Shown here in pieces: positions 49,801 through 63,310 of a stretch of 64,000 bases of DNA. The position numbers and the translations under genes were made by a program. Position 1 is the stretch's first letter. The number at the start of each line of letters is the position of its first letter. The notes under the pieces are model-generated. The model was not told the DNA's origin. It ran no database searches and saw nothing but the letters and a program-made list of their open reading frames with translations. The stretch is from Gavia stellata (taxonomy: Eukaryota; Chordata; Aves; Gaviiformes; Gaviidae), in NCBI RefSeq assembly GCF_030936135.1, contig NC_082618.1, positions 10,479,034 to 10,543,033 of the forward strand. The letters run 5' to 3'.

Positions 49801-52800
49801 TTTAGCCTATCGCAACACATAACAAGCCTCTGCTGTCACGTGGAAATGTGCTGATGAGGCTAACAACTCATTGTGCTTACCAAGTGGTGTATTTGGGGCA
49901 AAATAACGAACTCTTTTCTGGAATGGTATTCATAAGCTGCATAGGTTAATGTGTTCACCACTGCATTAAGGTGGAACACACTGCAAACCATCCAGAGTTT
50001 CTGGGACGAGGATGCTGTTGGAACTAACAGGGCAGCCCCTTACTCATAACGGGTAACTTTAGACAAACTAAGGAGATGGGCAGAAATACCATCTGGCTTT
50101 ACACATTGCCATACACTTCAATTTTGACTTTTAGAATGGTTTTAAACAGTCAGAGAGACACTCTGTACCTTAAAAGGGGATTTGACTTCTCTTCAGGTCA
50201 GGTTCTCTGCAGGAGCTGCAGAGAAGGGCAGTCTAGAACTGGTCTGGAGTGAGGCAGCCACATCATCTGTCAGTGCCATACATGCCTCTAACCATCAGCT
50301 ACAAAGGGAAAACGAAGCTATACTTTCCAGTGTCTTGTATAACGTTTATTTTGATGAGTTTTTTCTTTAATGTCCAGATCCTTTGAAGCTGTTTCGCTTA
50401 GTTTAGAGTCTGAATTGGACCCAGAAGTTATGAGAGGCAATGTCACCAGGCCAAAATAAGAGATAATTGCATTCTGCATACAAATGTATTCTTCGTCCTT
50501 TAAAAATAAAACCTATTACAAGCCCTTTTGAATTCTTCCTCACAAGCTGTGTTTTTTATTCACATTGTATCTGTCTTTTTGTTAGCTGGTCTTTCAGTTG
50601 TCATCCACTCATACAATTTAATTTCATGTTAAGTATTTAATATAGAATGTATGCTTACATTTCTTTTGTGTTTCGAATTGATATTCCTTATCTTAATTTA
50701 TAGTGATAATGGAAATGCTCAGGTTTTGTCCTGTGGCAGACTGTTTTGGCCGCAAGTCATGAACTGAAATTCTTTATCTGTCTCAGTGGAACTCTAGAAA
50801 TGATCAGAAGACTGATTTAGTTGGATTCTTGGCAGTTGTTTTAAGTGATCAATTTTACTGCATTAGTTTGGAAAATTGTTCTTCTAAAATTCTGAAACCT
50901 TGAATGAAAAAAATGTGGAAGAAACTCAGAAACCTAAGCAGAACAGGAAGTGCCAGATTTAATAAGTCTGGATGTAGAGAAAGAGAACTGGAAGTATTGG
51001 GATAGTAATTATGAGAACTTCAGTTTTGCAGATTAAATTTGTTCTAAAAATGAACTTGAATACGGCATCATGAATCTATTTTGGGCTGAAGAAGCACTTC
51101 CTTTCAATCCGTGTTTCTAGTTGTTAGGTGTTATCCAGAAACAAAATCTTATTCTGCACTGGAAATTTCCTAGTCTTGTAAAGAAGGTTTTTACCACGTT
51201 TTCCCTAACAATGTGATACACTTAAATCCTGGATTTTAGTTTAAAAATTAGAAAAGTGGATTTGCAGTTCACGTAGCTGAAGTAGCATTGCTTTAAGAAA
51301 AATCATCAACAGCAGTTAGTGCAGTCAATATAGCTTGCTTCTGCGTTCTGTGAGGATGTTAACAAAGGTTGTTGTGAGTGGAAAAGTAATGTAAGAACTT
51401 TTTGGTCCCTGTTTTCCAGTCTTGCAGCTAACAACGTGATTTTTCTTTTCCTAAAGAATTATAATCCATCTTTTCGCCACTAACAAATTTCCCACTTCTT
51501 TGTTACCTGCAATTTACTGTTGTCTTCTAATCACCTTGCTTAAAGAATACTTGTGTAAATGTCTTGTGTGAACTAACATTACTCCTTAAATGATGAGTAG
51601 ATTGCAATGTAGATAGGTTAAAGGAGGAAGGAACCATAATATACACTAATTCTAATATAGACCACTGGCTAGATAACTGCAGAAGTCAGAGTATTACAAG
51701 AATAGAGGTTAAAAAGCAGAATATAAAATATTTGATAAATATCTCTTCATATAAAAATGTTCATAATTTATTATGTAAATGTACTCTTCTAATAGAGATA
51801 GTAATGTCCTTGGGGATATCTTGTGAGTCTCTTCAGGGATTCAGGGAGAGATTCCAACTGCTGACGCTACTCAGGGCATTGTAGCTGTTTGGTGTAAAGT
51901 CATTCTAATACCTTTGCTATACCAGTTTCTGTACTTCTTTTCTGTGAAACAATGGACAGTCTGTTTAAATGAAACTCTGAAATTTGAGTCATTACATCAA
52001 TCTAAACTGTCAGTGACAGTAAAATTACTGGAAGGTGGTTTCCCATACAGCTGTTATACGGTGTGTCTAAATACAAGACCTTAGGAATAGTATTCATCTA
52101 ATGATGAATATTTTTAGAGATTAATTTTGTAATAGAGCACAGATACACTTAAAACTAGTGTGGCGTCTTTCAGGATAGTTCTTCATAATATTAGTCCTTG
52201 GATGTTTATGGAGAATTCTCTTAGCAGGAGATGCAGCAGTGGAAATGGAGTTTGGAAATAGTGACGCTAATTGTTTGCTATTGTCAAAAACCATCTCTGA
52301 TACAGTTCTTGGTGTTCTACCAAACATGTAATAGGGTTGCAGAACTAACCATGTGTTAGTTTTTATTTTATTTCTTGACTATGTAGGCTAGTGACTCTAT
52401 TTGTGATTCTCCTTTTATTTTTAAGGCATTCACAGATTCCGCAGCAAACTTGTTACCATGTGTTTATAACAGTGTAACACAAGACATAAATTTGTGACCT
52501 GACACTAAAATAGTTCACTTTGCATCTGAGTTTGAGATTATATTTTAGACAGATGTATCCCCAAGAACTGAGAATAGGTAGGCTCAAAATACAGAGCCTT
52601 TTATTGTCCATCAGCTGTGTGTATACATACATGTGTGTAATGTGTCTGTGCCAAAACACTTGACTTCTAAGTGAGTAATCTTTTTCTTCTAACTTTAGAA
52701 ATTAAGATTTAGCAGTGTATAAATATTGTCTGAATCTTTCATTATTCTTTACTTGTCATGGTATTTAAGTACTATGCTTAACTAGAGTTGGCTCTTTTAG

Positions 52801-55800
52801 CTGCCAGAGACTAACACTTGAGTAAATACTTGATCAAAACTATACCAGTAATCGCAAGTTAGAACTCCTTGCCTTTAGTCCTCGCTAAAGGCTATAGGAA
52901 ACACTGCCTTCCTATGCAGAAGTTGCAGATTATGTTTAACTTTCAGGCTTAGACTGTATTTTTTAATTAAAGAACAATTCATAGTATAGCTGCATTTCGT
53001 ATCTTTGACACTGTTGGAAGAGAGGGTATGAAATATTTGTTATATTACAGTTTATTTTGTAGCAAGGTCCTTATGTGGTGTTTGCATTTACATAGTTGGC
53101 ATTTGCCTTTGCCTTTCATTTTAACAGGCGGTTTAGTTCTTGGAAAGAAGTTATTTAATGTAATTTTGTGTATCTTAACAAGCATAAATGTCTAGATGAT
53201 TTTTATGGTGGTAATAAAGTGGAAGCAGCTTTTCTGAGTTGTGACAGAAGCTGTTCTACTCACCTATGACAACACAAGCCTTCAGTGTATTTGCCAGGAA
53301 AACTGATGAAGGGACAGCTTAGAAGAGCAGAGTTTTGTTTCTAATGTAAATCGGACTAAATAACCATTCCAAATACTGAAAAGATTGAGAGCTTTAAAAC
53401 CATTGTCCTAGGAAATAATATATGAACTACATAAACTATGTGGAAGCATCAGAAGAAAATAGTAGTGGAAAAGGAAAGAAGAATGAGGAATGAAGAGGTT
53501 AGAAACTGGGCAATGAGTGATGACAATGCTCAGGTGAATATAGGCATCCCAGACAGGGTTGCTTACTTTTAGGGCTTCATTAACTCCTGATTGATTTTTT
53601 TGTCCATGCTTCTGTCTTCTGGAGGGGAGTTCAGGGTTCCTGTTGCTGCAAGATGGCTTATGCTCTGTGTTTAAAACTTGTATCTCTGCCTCCTTGCCTT
53701 TTCTGTGCTGTTCCCGCACCTGCCCGTGCTGGTCAGCCAGTTGAGTGCGTTTTTTCTTCTCCAGCGCCAGCACTAGTTTATTCAGAGCATCTAGAGCAGT
53801 AACAGCACCTCGTCTTGGAATGAGTGATATGTGCTGACAGGGGCCTGTGGCCGGGAAAGGTGGCATCCTGTGATTAATCAGGGCTAGAAATTGCTGAGAA
53901 TGAGTTTACCAGTTCTTGAATTGATAACAGTATTTACTTCTGTCCCCAATATTGCAGTCTATTGCACTTAAATTTGCGGTCGTATGTGTGGTAAGTTATT
54001 TTAATGATCTGCAGAGGTTTCTGAATTTTTCAGGTTTCTTCTGTGGCTTACAGGGTTGGACTGGTAAGCATATGAAACTAGGCTCCTTTAATTCCTGAAG
54101 ATATAAAATACAGCCAATAAGATTTAAGTGCTCAGATGGTGGGAGGATTATTTCACTGTTGGGGCTATTATGTAGCAATTGCTATCCCCACTAGTCTTAT
54201 GGGGAGGGTTGTCACAGAATCTGTACTGATTAGCTTTGCTTGAAGCAAACATAATCCAAATAGCAATGTGACAGTGTGTGCCCTGATGGAGATAATTTAC
54301 AGATGGATAAAACAGGCTAATAATACTTAATAGCATTCTTTTTGAGGATGGTAACTGTGAGAAGTAAGCTCTTTGAAGATTAAAAGCGTCACATAAATGC
54401 TAAGTATTCATGTTACACAAAATTGGCAAATCCTATTGTAATAGCTAAATCTTCTGTTCTCCGCACACAAGATGTTAAACCTTTGCTATGCATTATGGTT
54501 AGGTCTAATAGAACCAAGAAAAGCTTTATCCCCAGCATGAGTCACTACTACCAAAATCCAAATAGGTAGGAGGAAAAAAATACAAATGGATTGAATAATT
54601 TGATTTCTTCTTTTAAAATACCAAAACTGTCTTCCTGTTATCCTTAAATTCCTGTTATTGGTAAGTGTCATGTTAAGACTGTTAAGTTTTTAGTGAGATG
54701 GCCCTGTGTAATTGGAATGGTGCCATTTTCAATACTCTGGTTAGGAAAGATTCCTTAAGAGCAGATTAAATTTTTTTGTTAGAGGAGGCAGGATTTTTTT
54801 TGTCTGTATTTTCCCCCAAAATATTTTCAAGTGGATTGCTTTTTGGCAGGGACAGGTGTGCGTGGAGATCGTCTTTTTAGTCATAGTTGGTTCATTTATC
54901 TCAATTGTATTTTGCAGTTTGTTCTTCCTATTTGGGGGTGTTTCCAAACATGCTTTGCATTCACTTGCACATTTTACCTCTTTGAAGCTTTTTAGTAATT
55001 GCTTTGGTTCTTGACAACTTCATAACTGCAGCCATTAAGTCACAATAAAGACTAATGAAAAAAAGTAATAAAATTTCCATGTATAACTAGGATGAAGATT
55101 CCTGGGGGAAATATTGAGCAAGTGATTACAGGGAAGATAATAGTCTGGTTAGAGAATTATATGCCCTGTGAGTTTGATATTGAACCTGTAAAATTGTCAC
55201 TTAAAAATCAAAATATTAGAATTATTAAAACCTGAGCCTGGAAGTCAGGAAGAGCTTGAGGTAGGTGAATTTTTGCTTGCTTTCTGAAGGATGATCAAGT
55301 TGCCTGTTTTATTAAAATTCAGGTTTGGTTATTTTTAGTAAAGAATAAATGCAATGTTATGCTGATGGTTGCAAATTATTGCTTGCTCTGTATACTTGAG
55401 ATCTGCAGGGCTGTTTTTTTTTTTTTTAAGACACTAACATAGCAAGCTGTTTTTCATCCGGTAGTGACATTGGAAATTCAGATTTTCTGTGTGTGTGTGT
55501 GTTTGTAGAGTATTGTGGGCATTTTGGTGCTTACAGTTCTGGGAGAAAGTACCAGCTCTACTAGATATATTGTAAGATACTTTAGTCAGATGAGCTCAAA
55601 GTTTCTCGACCCTTCACCTTAACTGAACTTTTTATCCTCTCTGTTTTTTTTTTCCTGCTTATGCAGTACTTTGTTTCCTGTTTTGATTTTCAGCATTGCC
55701 GATACGTTGTGGTCTTCTGCCTTGATTTGGCTTTTTTTTTTTTTTGCTGGTCACCTGTAAAAGAGAATAAATAATTTATTTTCGTGTAGCCAAATGAAAT

Positions 55801-58800
55801 ATTTTAGGCTTTTGAGACATAAGATTTTATCAGCTTTTTAGTGCTGTTACTGCTACTCATACTAATGGAAGTGATGATTTGCAAGTTACTTCTGTGATTC
55901 TGGTGTAAATAGAGGTTACCAAATCAGTGATTTGATTTCAAGTCGCTACTTTTCTCTAGTAAGATGAAAGGAAAGAAAACAGATACATGCATTGTTTCTG
56001 TGCCCACTTAGTTACAGATTATGTTAATTGGCTGTCAGTTTATAGTAGCCATGGCAGAGTAACTCCACCTACCCTCAGTTAAACTATTGGGATTCTGTCC
56101 TTTTCACTGATTAAAGTAATTCCTTAGTAGCAGCTTATAGTACTTTTACAGACTGTCTTAGATCATTTATCAAACATCTGTCTGATGTAGACTAGAATTT
56201 ATATTAATTTTAGTGTTGAGACAATTAAGAAGAAATGGAGAGGTTAAGTGTCTTTTGCCCGAATGTCTCGGGCAGTATTAAAGAGTTCAAATGCTATGCT
56301 TTTATTCTTATCCTTTACTACAACAGACAACTGTATGCTTTAGAAAGCTGTGTTTTGTATCTCGTTCTGTATCACCACAGCTTTTTACAGAATTGTGCTT
56401 GGATTTTGAAGGGTAGAGGAAGAAGCATTGTAAAGGAAGGTATTTTTTGTGGCTGGTCTGACTTTCATAATAAATATTAAATAGGAATTTAAAATGCATT
56501 TATTGTGCTCACTCTCATTGCACATGTCACAGGCAAGGTATATAGTAATTATGTTATATAAGCTGTAATAAATTCATTAAGCCTGACTAACCACTTTTAC
56601 CTTTAGACAAGCTGCCTCCAAAATGAATATTTGTTTCTTACAATGCTTAACATGCACGTGTGAACTGTTGCATCTTAAGCAGCAGTGCTTGCTCATAAAT
56701 TTTGGTGTTGCTTCTCTTCAGTGCAGCTGTAAATCTTTAAACTTCTTTGCAAGGGTGTTGGAGAGCAGCCATGTGCTGAAAGATGGAAAGATAAGTTACT
56801 CTGTTGGTTCTTGCTTTAGGTGCAAGTTAGTTACTGGTGCCAAGCGGAGGCTGTGGTGCATGGCAGTTCTTCTGTTATTGACCTCAGTACTGTTCCTGGT
56901 GTTGCGCATATATATCTCTCTCTCTCTCTCTCTATCTCAACAAATTGCAATATATATGTATAAAATAAAGGCAGATTTAAACTACTTTCCTACAGTATTT
57001 GAATAAAACATACTATTGAGGTAATTTGTACAAACCTTAGCTTAGATTCATTAGTCTCTAAGGAAGTATGAGAGTATGCACTGTAGGTACCTCTATTAGT
57101 GAGGAACTGGCTTTGATCTAATGATTTTCTTCCATCTCTTTTTTTCCAAAACAGGAAGTGAACAAGCAAAAGTATCAATATTAGGTGTATTTAGTTATGT
57201 AGTTATATTTTTAGGACAACTCTTAATAAATTTCACTAGTAGTCTTGTAACAGCAGAGTAACTTTTGCCAAGACAGGTATTTGCTTCCCAGTTTGCTGAG
57301 TTTTGCACAGGTGTTTGTTGTATAAAGTTGTCTTGTGCTTTTCAGTATGACCTTTGTCTCAAAGTGACAGAGGTTGTGCTGTACGTTGAACTATACATTA
57401 CTCACAATGCATTTTAAAACTTTCCAAGATAAAGACAAGAAGGTGGGGGTGGGATTGGTGCTACAGGATATGGAAGGAAAAAAGTTTCTAAAATGAATAG
57501 AGAACGTGTCTACAAAACTTGGCAAAGCTCCGCTGTAAGGGTTGATTTCTTCCAGCTTAGTTTAGTTAAACAGAACTTAAGGTACATCTAAAGATGTACT
57601 TTAACATTACAGAATGGGTAAGCAAAAAGAATAGTATCTGCTGCCTGAAGAGAAACTGTGTGATACATAAATTATTGTTTTAGGTATACTATTTGGAGCA
57701 CAATTTTTATACAAAACAGACTTTAAATTTGACAGTAGTTGATTGAGCACGTGGAAATGTTACAGAGTTTGAGTATTAGAGGGTAAATACTTCAGATAAT
57801 TAACCTTGTTTTTACACACCCCTGTGAGTTTTAAGTAGGATGAGGAGGAGAGGAGTAACTTCAGCTGTGTTTCCTGTCTTCCTTTTTCAAATGGAACATT
57901 CTATCTAATGTCCAGAATGTGGGTATCTAATATTAGGCTTCTACATAAATGTAGCGCATTTTTTTCTGAGACAGGTTCCCTGCAGCTCCCATTTGTATCA
58001 GTGACACAGCTGGTGGGGATCCCATCTGAAATTCAGGTCAGTTTTACGTGAGTGGCAAAATAAAGTTTAAGTCTGGAGTTGGGCATCTAGGCTTGCATAG
58101 TTTGAGCTTCAGATACAGTTTATTCTAAAAGGAAAACTCCAGGATTACTTGGTGATAAGTATGTGGAGTGAAAGCAGTGGAAGAGAGTGGTTTCCAGTAC
58201 GGGATTGTTTTGGAAGGCACTATGCAAATCATTACCTGGACAGATGTGAGTTTAAAAAAATAGTAGTCATAAATCCATATAAACAGCATTAAGTTTAAGT
58301 AACACTATTCAACTGAAAATATCCTGGGCAGTTGAATGAGCTGAAGGTTTGTTACAATTACTGTAAATTGCAGTGACATTTTTAGCTGAGGTTGCATGGT
58401 TTCATTTAAACTTGATTAAACAAACTGGAGCTCGAGTATTCCCTGGAGAGTTGGAAGCAGCACTAATCTTCTGTTAAACTGTCTTTAACTTTATTGGAAA
58501 CCAGCCAGCTAAGGTAGCACTGAGGAGGTTTACATTAGTAAAGTTGCCTAGGCAGAATGACGTAGTCTGTGACTTTTTCTTTTGTGGAAAAGACCATTTG
58601 TTTCAATGGTTGTTTTTGGAAGTAGGCAAGATCTGTTTTTAAGAATTAGAATACAGTATCTAACTACTGAAACTTGGTTTTATTATTTTGAATTAGAACC
58701 ACACAATAAAAAGTTTGCTTCTATAGTCTTGAGGTGTAAAGAATTAGGTGTGCAGTTCCAATTGCATTGCTTTCTCTGTCGTAATATTGAGGTTGTGCCA

Positions 58801-61800
58801 CCTGTTATTGGTAGGAGCGATGTGGAGATGGCTTTTGCTGTGTTGACTACCATAAACTTATTTTGGGAAGTCTTACGTGTTCTGTTTTTCACTGTCAGGT
58901 TATGAATGCAGCAACAGTGTATCCAGTAATGTAGTGTCTGTATGTCTAACGAAAGCAGCTTGTGAATGGTCTTTTCTTAGGTGTTTGTAGACAACTGTCT
59001 CCTGCAAGTGTTTGGTAAGACTGTGCTTTTGGAAAAAGTGAGTATACTTAATGAAGGAACTTAAGTCAGTGTAGAAAACAGGGTTGTTAACTACATTTAC
59101 ATCTAAAGGTGGGATTAGAAATTATCACAATGGTCTATGATGCTTGCTGCACAGGACTTGGGGAATTGAGAGAAAAAAAGTAGCTTGTGGGTGTGTGAGT
59201 GTTCTAACTTTTAATATTATTATAGCAATAGATGTATTCCTTCTAGAAATGTTACTTCCATAATTTAAGACTTAGTTTTATTTCCTCTCAGCATGCCATC
59301 ATGTTCTATCTCTGTGTTGAATAATTGCTACTTTGGTGTTAGGATTTTGTATTCAAATATTTTATTTGTCTTCCAGACTCATAGTAAACTTTGATAATAT
59401 CTTTGATTTATACTCTGCTCATTTCAGTAGTACTTTCATGTGCCTGGATCTAAATGTATAATGAACTTGTTTTTACAAAGCTTTGCAGATGATTTTAAAT
59501 GGCCAGCATCACTCATTTTAATGCATCCTGGGAAGGAATGGAAGTAATTACCTTTCCTGTAATTCCATGACCTGTTTTGTAGTTTCTGCATGCAAACAAT
59601 AATATTAAGTGGTCTCTAGCACTAATAACTTTCTTTTGAAATGTAACATGGACCAGCAGTATCAACTTATCATCAACTATTAAACGATATACGGACGGTT
59701 CTTTTTGAAGGTCTTAGTAGTATTGGTTGGCAAGTCTTCTTCCCAACCTTCTCCTCGCCTTCAGTAGGAGTCCAGCCATTTTTGCATTTCACGGTGGATG
59801 TGTATGTATGGGATTTTCCTATTCTTGAACAGTGCCTGAAGTGCACGCTCGGCAGTTGTAGGTGCTCAAGGAAGTACTGATGACTGCTGCCTGCGGTGCT
59901 CTTGGGAGTACTGTGTATTCCCAAGATGTAGTTGGTATAAGTTTCAACGCTCTGCTTGTTGTCTTTACTCAATATAGTGAGACCTATTTGCTTAGAGTAG
60001 AGGCCTTTTCTGTCCTGCGAAACCGCAAAACAGCAGCTCTACCAAGGTTAAATTAATTCACTGCACTTTGTTATGTCAGACTTTAGCACAAGAAATACTG
60101 CTCTTCGCAGTTCTGTCACCAGAGGGGTGGTCGCATTTCGGTGACTCCTACAAACATGTGACTTGTTTCATGCACTTAGGGATGTAAGGTGATACATAAA
60201 ATACCTCTGGAGTTCTAACACGGTCTGCAGTTAAGCTTGTCAGGTTGCAAATTGCTTTAATTTCTGTTAATACAGTTAAATCTCATACAGGAATGGACAG
60301 TAAATTTTATGGCTATGAAAGTACTTGACTGACTAAAATCACTTTCTATTGTCGCCTATTACATACAGTCAGTTCACATTTATTGGATAAATAAAATTTT
60401 CTATTAAAACAGTAATTGGAAGTTTTATATGGCTATGGGCTGTCACATTTCTTTTGATTAATCCTAGCAAGAAAACAGTGTGCAAGTATAACGCAGCAAG
60501 ATTGTACTTGTGTTCCTATGGAGAAGTGCTTTTGCAGTAAGTGGGCTCAGCAATGACAGCAGCTGGAAGGTAACTAGAGTTGTGTGAAACTGCTCTGCCC
60601 AGAAATTGCAGGGATTGTCGGTGCACCAGGAACGCAGCGCTGTGCCGGTGTGCAGCCGAGTTCATACGGAGCCTCCTTTGCTCCTCCCCACCATGCTGCC
60701 ATGCTGGGGAGAAACTTTAACGAACTGGAACAAGGGACACAAAATCGGTAGTTAGAAATGAATGCTGGGAAAAAAATACTTCCCTCCTAATTTTTTATGA
60801 AAATTATTTGAATTTTCTATGCAGCCAGGAAACTAAACCTGCAAACATCGATAATGACACAATGCTATATTCAGTGGTTGTATATGTTGTGTATGTTTCA
60901 ACTTTATTTTTGCAGTAAGCAATGATTAGGTTATTTGAAAGTCCATTATAATATGTGTAAAGCCGTAAGCATCTTGTTAGTTAACGCTTTGTTTGTATAT
61001 AAACTTTTTTGCCAAATGACCACAAACCAGATCAGATTAACTGGTGAGGAGTTCAAAAAAATTGAGGCGGAGAAAAAAAAACAGAATGTAGAATCTATTT
61101 TTATTAAAAGTGTGTGTGTGTGCTCATGCATATAAAAAAATACAATAAATTAAAATATTTTTGTCAAAGAACTGTTGCTAGATTTTGTCTAGGATCTAGG
61201 TTGTTTGCTTTACCTCGCCAAAATAATGAAGCCAGTAGCTTGCCCTTTTTATGTCCCCTTAGCAATCCCAAGCTTTTATTCATTAAACATACGGTAGGGA
61301 GTCGTTCCTGTTGGCTGAAAATTTGCTGGAGTTACGTTGTGCATAAGAGGTGTGGAGGAGACGAGGTGAAGCATCCCTCTGATGTGAAGCACTTCTGTTA
61401 ATTTTTTGCACATGTTTGGAGGGAAGGCTGTAGTGTGAGGGTCGGTTTCTTTGCAGAATCTTTATTTTGCTTCCTGTTTCTGTAATTCAGAAGAGCTGGG
61501 GAGTGTGGAGAATGTCAGTTCAGGTTGTAAATATCATATCTGAGAGTCTGTTTCCAGTTAGCTAGGGAAAATCTTGGAAGAAAACTTGAACTGATGTGCC
61601 TAACAGTGTTTGAGCATTCATTATTAAAACATCACATGTAAAGACACAAAGAAAGAAAATGGCTCTATGGACAGATGTTAATATGAAGTAGTGAAATTTA
61701 AACACTATATAAGCCAGGTAGCAGTATTATACCAACATTCTTCTGCCTTATAATTGAAGTATGCTTGTTTCATTAAAACAAGGTATGTGGTGATGATAAC

Positions 61801-63310
61801 TTGAGTGTGTCTTTTGCCAAATCCGTGTTAATTGATAGCAGCAGTGCTGTGTAGGTCACACTTTAGGTTTATTTCTTAGATCCTTTGAAATTTTTTCTGG
61901 TCAAAAGTACACAGAATCTAGAATAAAATTTGAAAAGAAACATGACCCAATTCCTGTTTTTACACACAATTGTTGAGTGGAGTCACTAGTCTGTTTCAGT
62001 GTTGACTAGGATTAAAATTAGGGAGGAATGTGTCAATGTGATTTACTTTTAAGAAGTGATTTTTTCTTTTGATGAATGAATTAATTGAAATGTAGAATTT
62101 CTAAAGAGAGTGCTGGGTTAAGCTCTCAAGTGTGCCATTTTATTTTGGCTGACAAAAAGCTTGACAAGCTTTTGGCCATGTCAGCGTTGTTTCTGTCTGG
62201 CTTCTTATATCAGGGTAAGGAAAATGCCTTACTATAAATACAGTGAAATAGCTATCATGTACAGCATAATTTATTTTTGCTTCTAGATGGTAAATAGCTA
62301 TTTCTGCACTACATGGTAACTTACGTGTGGTCTAGGTCATAGTGTGTTATTCTCTGCAACTTGATTTTTGACAAAGGACTTGTTTTATTCAGTGGGATAC
62401 TTTGCTCCTTAAACACTTTGTTAGAAAGTTGCTTTATGCTTGTAAAATTTGAAAGCAGGGACTGCTCTTCAGGAAGCTCATGTGCATGTATAAATGGGAT
62501 GTCATCAAACTTTTCACATTCATAGATTGTGAACAAGTTTGAACAGGTTTTAGCTGGCAATCAGATTTTGACTGTGCAAGAAAATCTTAGGTGAAGAATT
62601 ACTTTTAGTCCAAAGTTTAACTGTAGTCTTCCTGTTAAATTTGTGCTTCTCTTTACTGTCTTATGAGCATGTAAGTGGTGATTAAATATTTTTTTTTTAA
62701 ATACAGAAAAGTAGGCTGGTTGCTAGATGAAACTGCTTGAAGCGTGCTGCTGGAGCTGCTCTTAATATTCACCACTGTTGGTTACAGATCATTTCTCTGG
62801 CTTACATGCAATGTAAAACTGGTCATAAAGCTAGCTTGTTTTCCTTTTGTGTGACAGTAATGGTGCTCAGTTCAGAACAAATTATAATACGCTATTGTAG
62901 TGAGAGAAAACTTAGGCAGTGAACTGCTGTAATCATTGATGTTAACTTTTTAGGTCTACTTCACTTCTCTTTTTTTGGGAAGATTAGATTATTAGATCTC
63001 ATTTTCTAGTAGTCAGTTTTACCACTATTTAGGTGAAATCATGCATTTAGTTCCTTCCTATCTTTTTATTGCAAAGGTAAACGTAAGATGTATAGGATTT
63101 TGAGAGTCCTTAAGCTGTTACATTTCTACAACGTCTTTATTGACCAAATCTTTTTTTCCTCCTCTCTTCTCACTCAACACAGTTACAGACATAGAGCTAA
63201 AGCGACTGAAAGATGCTTTCAAGAGAACTTGTGGACTCTCATATTATATGACTCAACAGTGCTTCATCAGGGAAGTTCTTGGTGATGGAGTCCCTCCAAA
63301 AGTTGCTGAG
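40688..63310 (+). CDS. USP32: USP32 ubiquitin-specific protease, exons 1-2 (residues 1-62), 3' partial
   Basis: Exon 1 coding is 40,688-40,745 (19 codons plus one base, donor GTGAGG) and exon 2 is 63,183-63,310 (acceptor cactcaacacag, donor GTAATC). Joined, they start MGAKESRIGFLSYDEALRRV and continue TDIELKRLKDAFKRTCGLSY, ending EVLGDGVPPKVAE, almost identical to remembered human USP32. The family is a roughly 1600-residue deubiquitinase with N-terminal EF-hands, a DUSP domain, a split USP catalytic domain and a C-terminal prenylation box, acting at Golgi and late endosomes; RAB7 and the Ragulator subunit LAMTOR1 are reported substrates. Only the N-terminal start is here; the EF-hands and catalytic Cys/His lie to the right. 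The AUG has A at -3 and G at +4 and is the only one that keeps the conserved N terminus. The two exons are separated by a 22.4-kb intron. Confidence 0.96.
40743..40834 (+). other. G-run cluster at the USP32 exon 1 donor
   Basis: Starting at the donor itself there are at least ten runs of three or more G within 92 bases, including runs of nine at 40,754-40,762 and 40,780-40,788 and eight at 40,814-40,821. On the coding strand this is compatible with several G-quadruplexes and R-loop formation. Confidence 0.7.
43700..43722 (+). repeat. T23 tract followed by AG
   Basis: Twenty-three T are followed directly by agccctgag, which makes a strong-looking but probably cryptic splice acceptor in USP32 intron 1. 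Confidence 0.85.
45141..45163. repeat. Perfect 9-bp inverted repeat
   Basis: ATGGACTCA and its exact reverse complement TGAGTCCAT flank GTGCT. The arms contain an AP-1-like TGAGTC half. Confidence 0.8.
46826..46852 (+). repeat. T27 homopolymer tract
   Basis: An uninterrupted run of 27 T followed by aaaaaata lies 14 bases before the CR1 fragment. It is the longest homopolymer in the window. Confidence 0.9.
46867..47030 (+). mobile_element. CR1 LINE 3'-end fragment, 5'-truncated
   Basis: The sequence follows the 3' untranslated end of chicken-repeat-1 elements: agaaagttgttgaactttcatcc, then cctgcctggacaaagc, gttgaactaggtgacctcc, ctttccaacctggtagattc and a terminal ttctatgaaa. In CR1 the matching words are ggactagatgacctcc and ccttccaacc, with an attctgtg repeat at the 3' end. 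About 164 bases remain, on the same strand as USP32. Divergence from the consensus suggests an old insertion. As is typical of CR1 there is no poly(A) tail, and no target-site duplication is evident. Confidence 0.9.
53408..53866 (-). other. Unassigned 152-codon open frame with splice-like borders
   Basis: On the - strand an ATG (A at -3) directly follows an acceptor-like site (attaatcacag then G), so a putative exon would begin at 53,867. After 100 codons a good donor (AAAA then GTAAGC) occurs at 53,566, giving a 301-base exon. The first 100 residues are hydrophilic and Lys/Gln/Glu-rich with a likely coiled-coil helix (ALDALNKLVLALEKKKRTQL). The segment is GC-richer than its surroundings. Residues beyond the donor look non-coding (Leu/Ser/His/Phe-rich). 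I do not recognise the protein. It may be an unannotated exon, a decayed exon or chance. Confidence 0.3.
55488..55502. repeat. TG microsatellite
   Basis: About seven uninterrupted TG units, followed by ttgtag. Confidence 0.8.
56915..56933. repeat. TC microsatellite next to an AT run
   Basis: Nine TC units follow catatata and are followed by tatctc. This is a typical variable dinucleotide locus. Confidence 0.85.
61111..61122. repeat. Short TG microsatellite
   Basis: Six TG units after an A-rich stretch. Confidence 0.7.

Larger units (their letters stand above)
40746..63182 (+). other. USP32: USP32 intron 1
   Basis: The first 600 bases belong to the CpG island; the rest is AT-rich non-coding DNA. 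Seen inside: T tracts at 43,700 and 46,826, a CR1 LINE fragment at 46,867-47,030, short microsatellites at 55,488, 56,915 and 61,111, a 9-bp inverted repeat at 45,141-45,163, and one - strand open frame with splice-like borders at 53,567-53,867. No exon of a known gene was recognised between 41,500 and 63,182. Confidence 0.85.
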
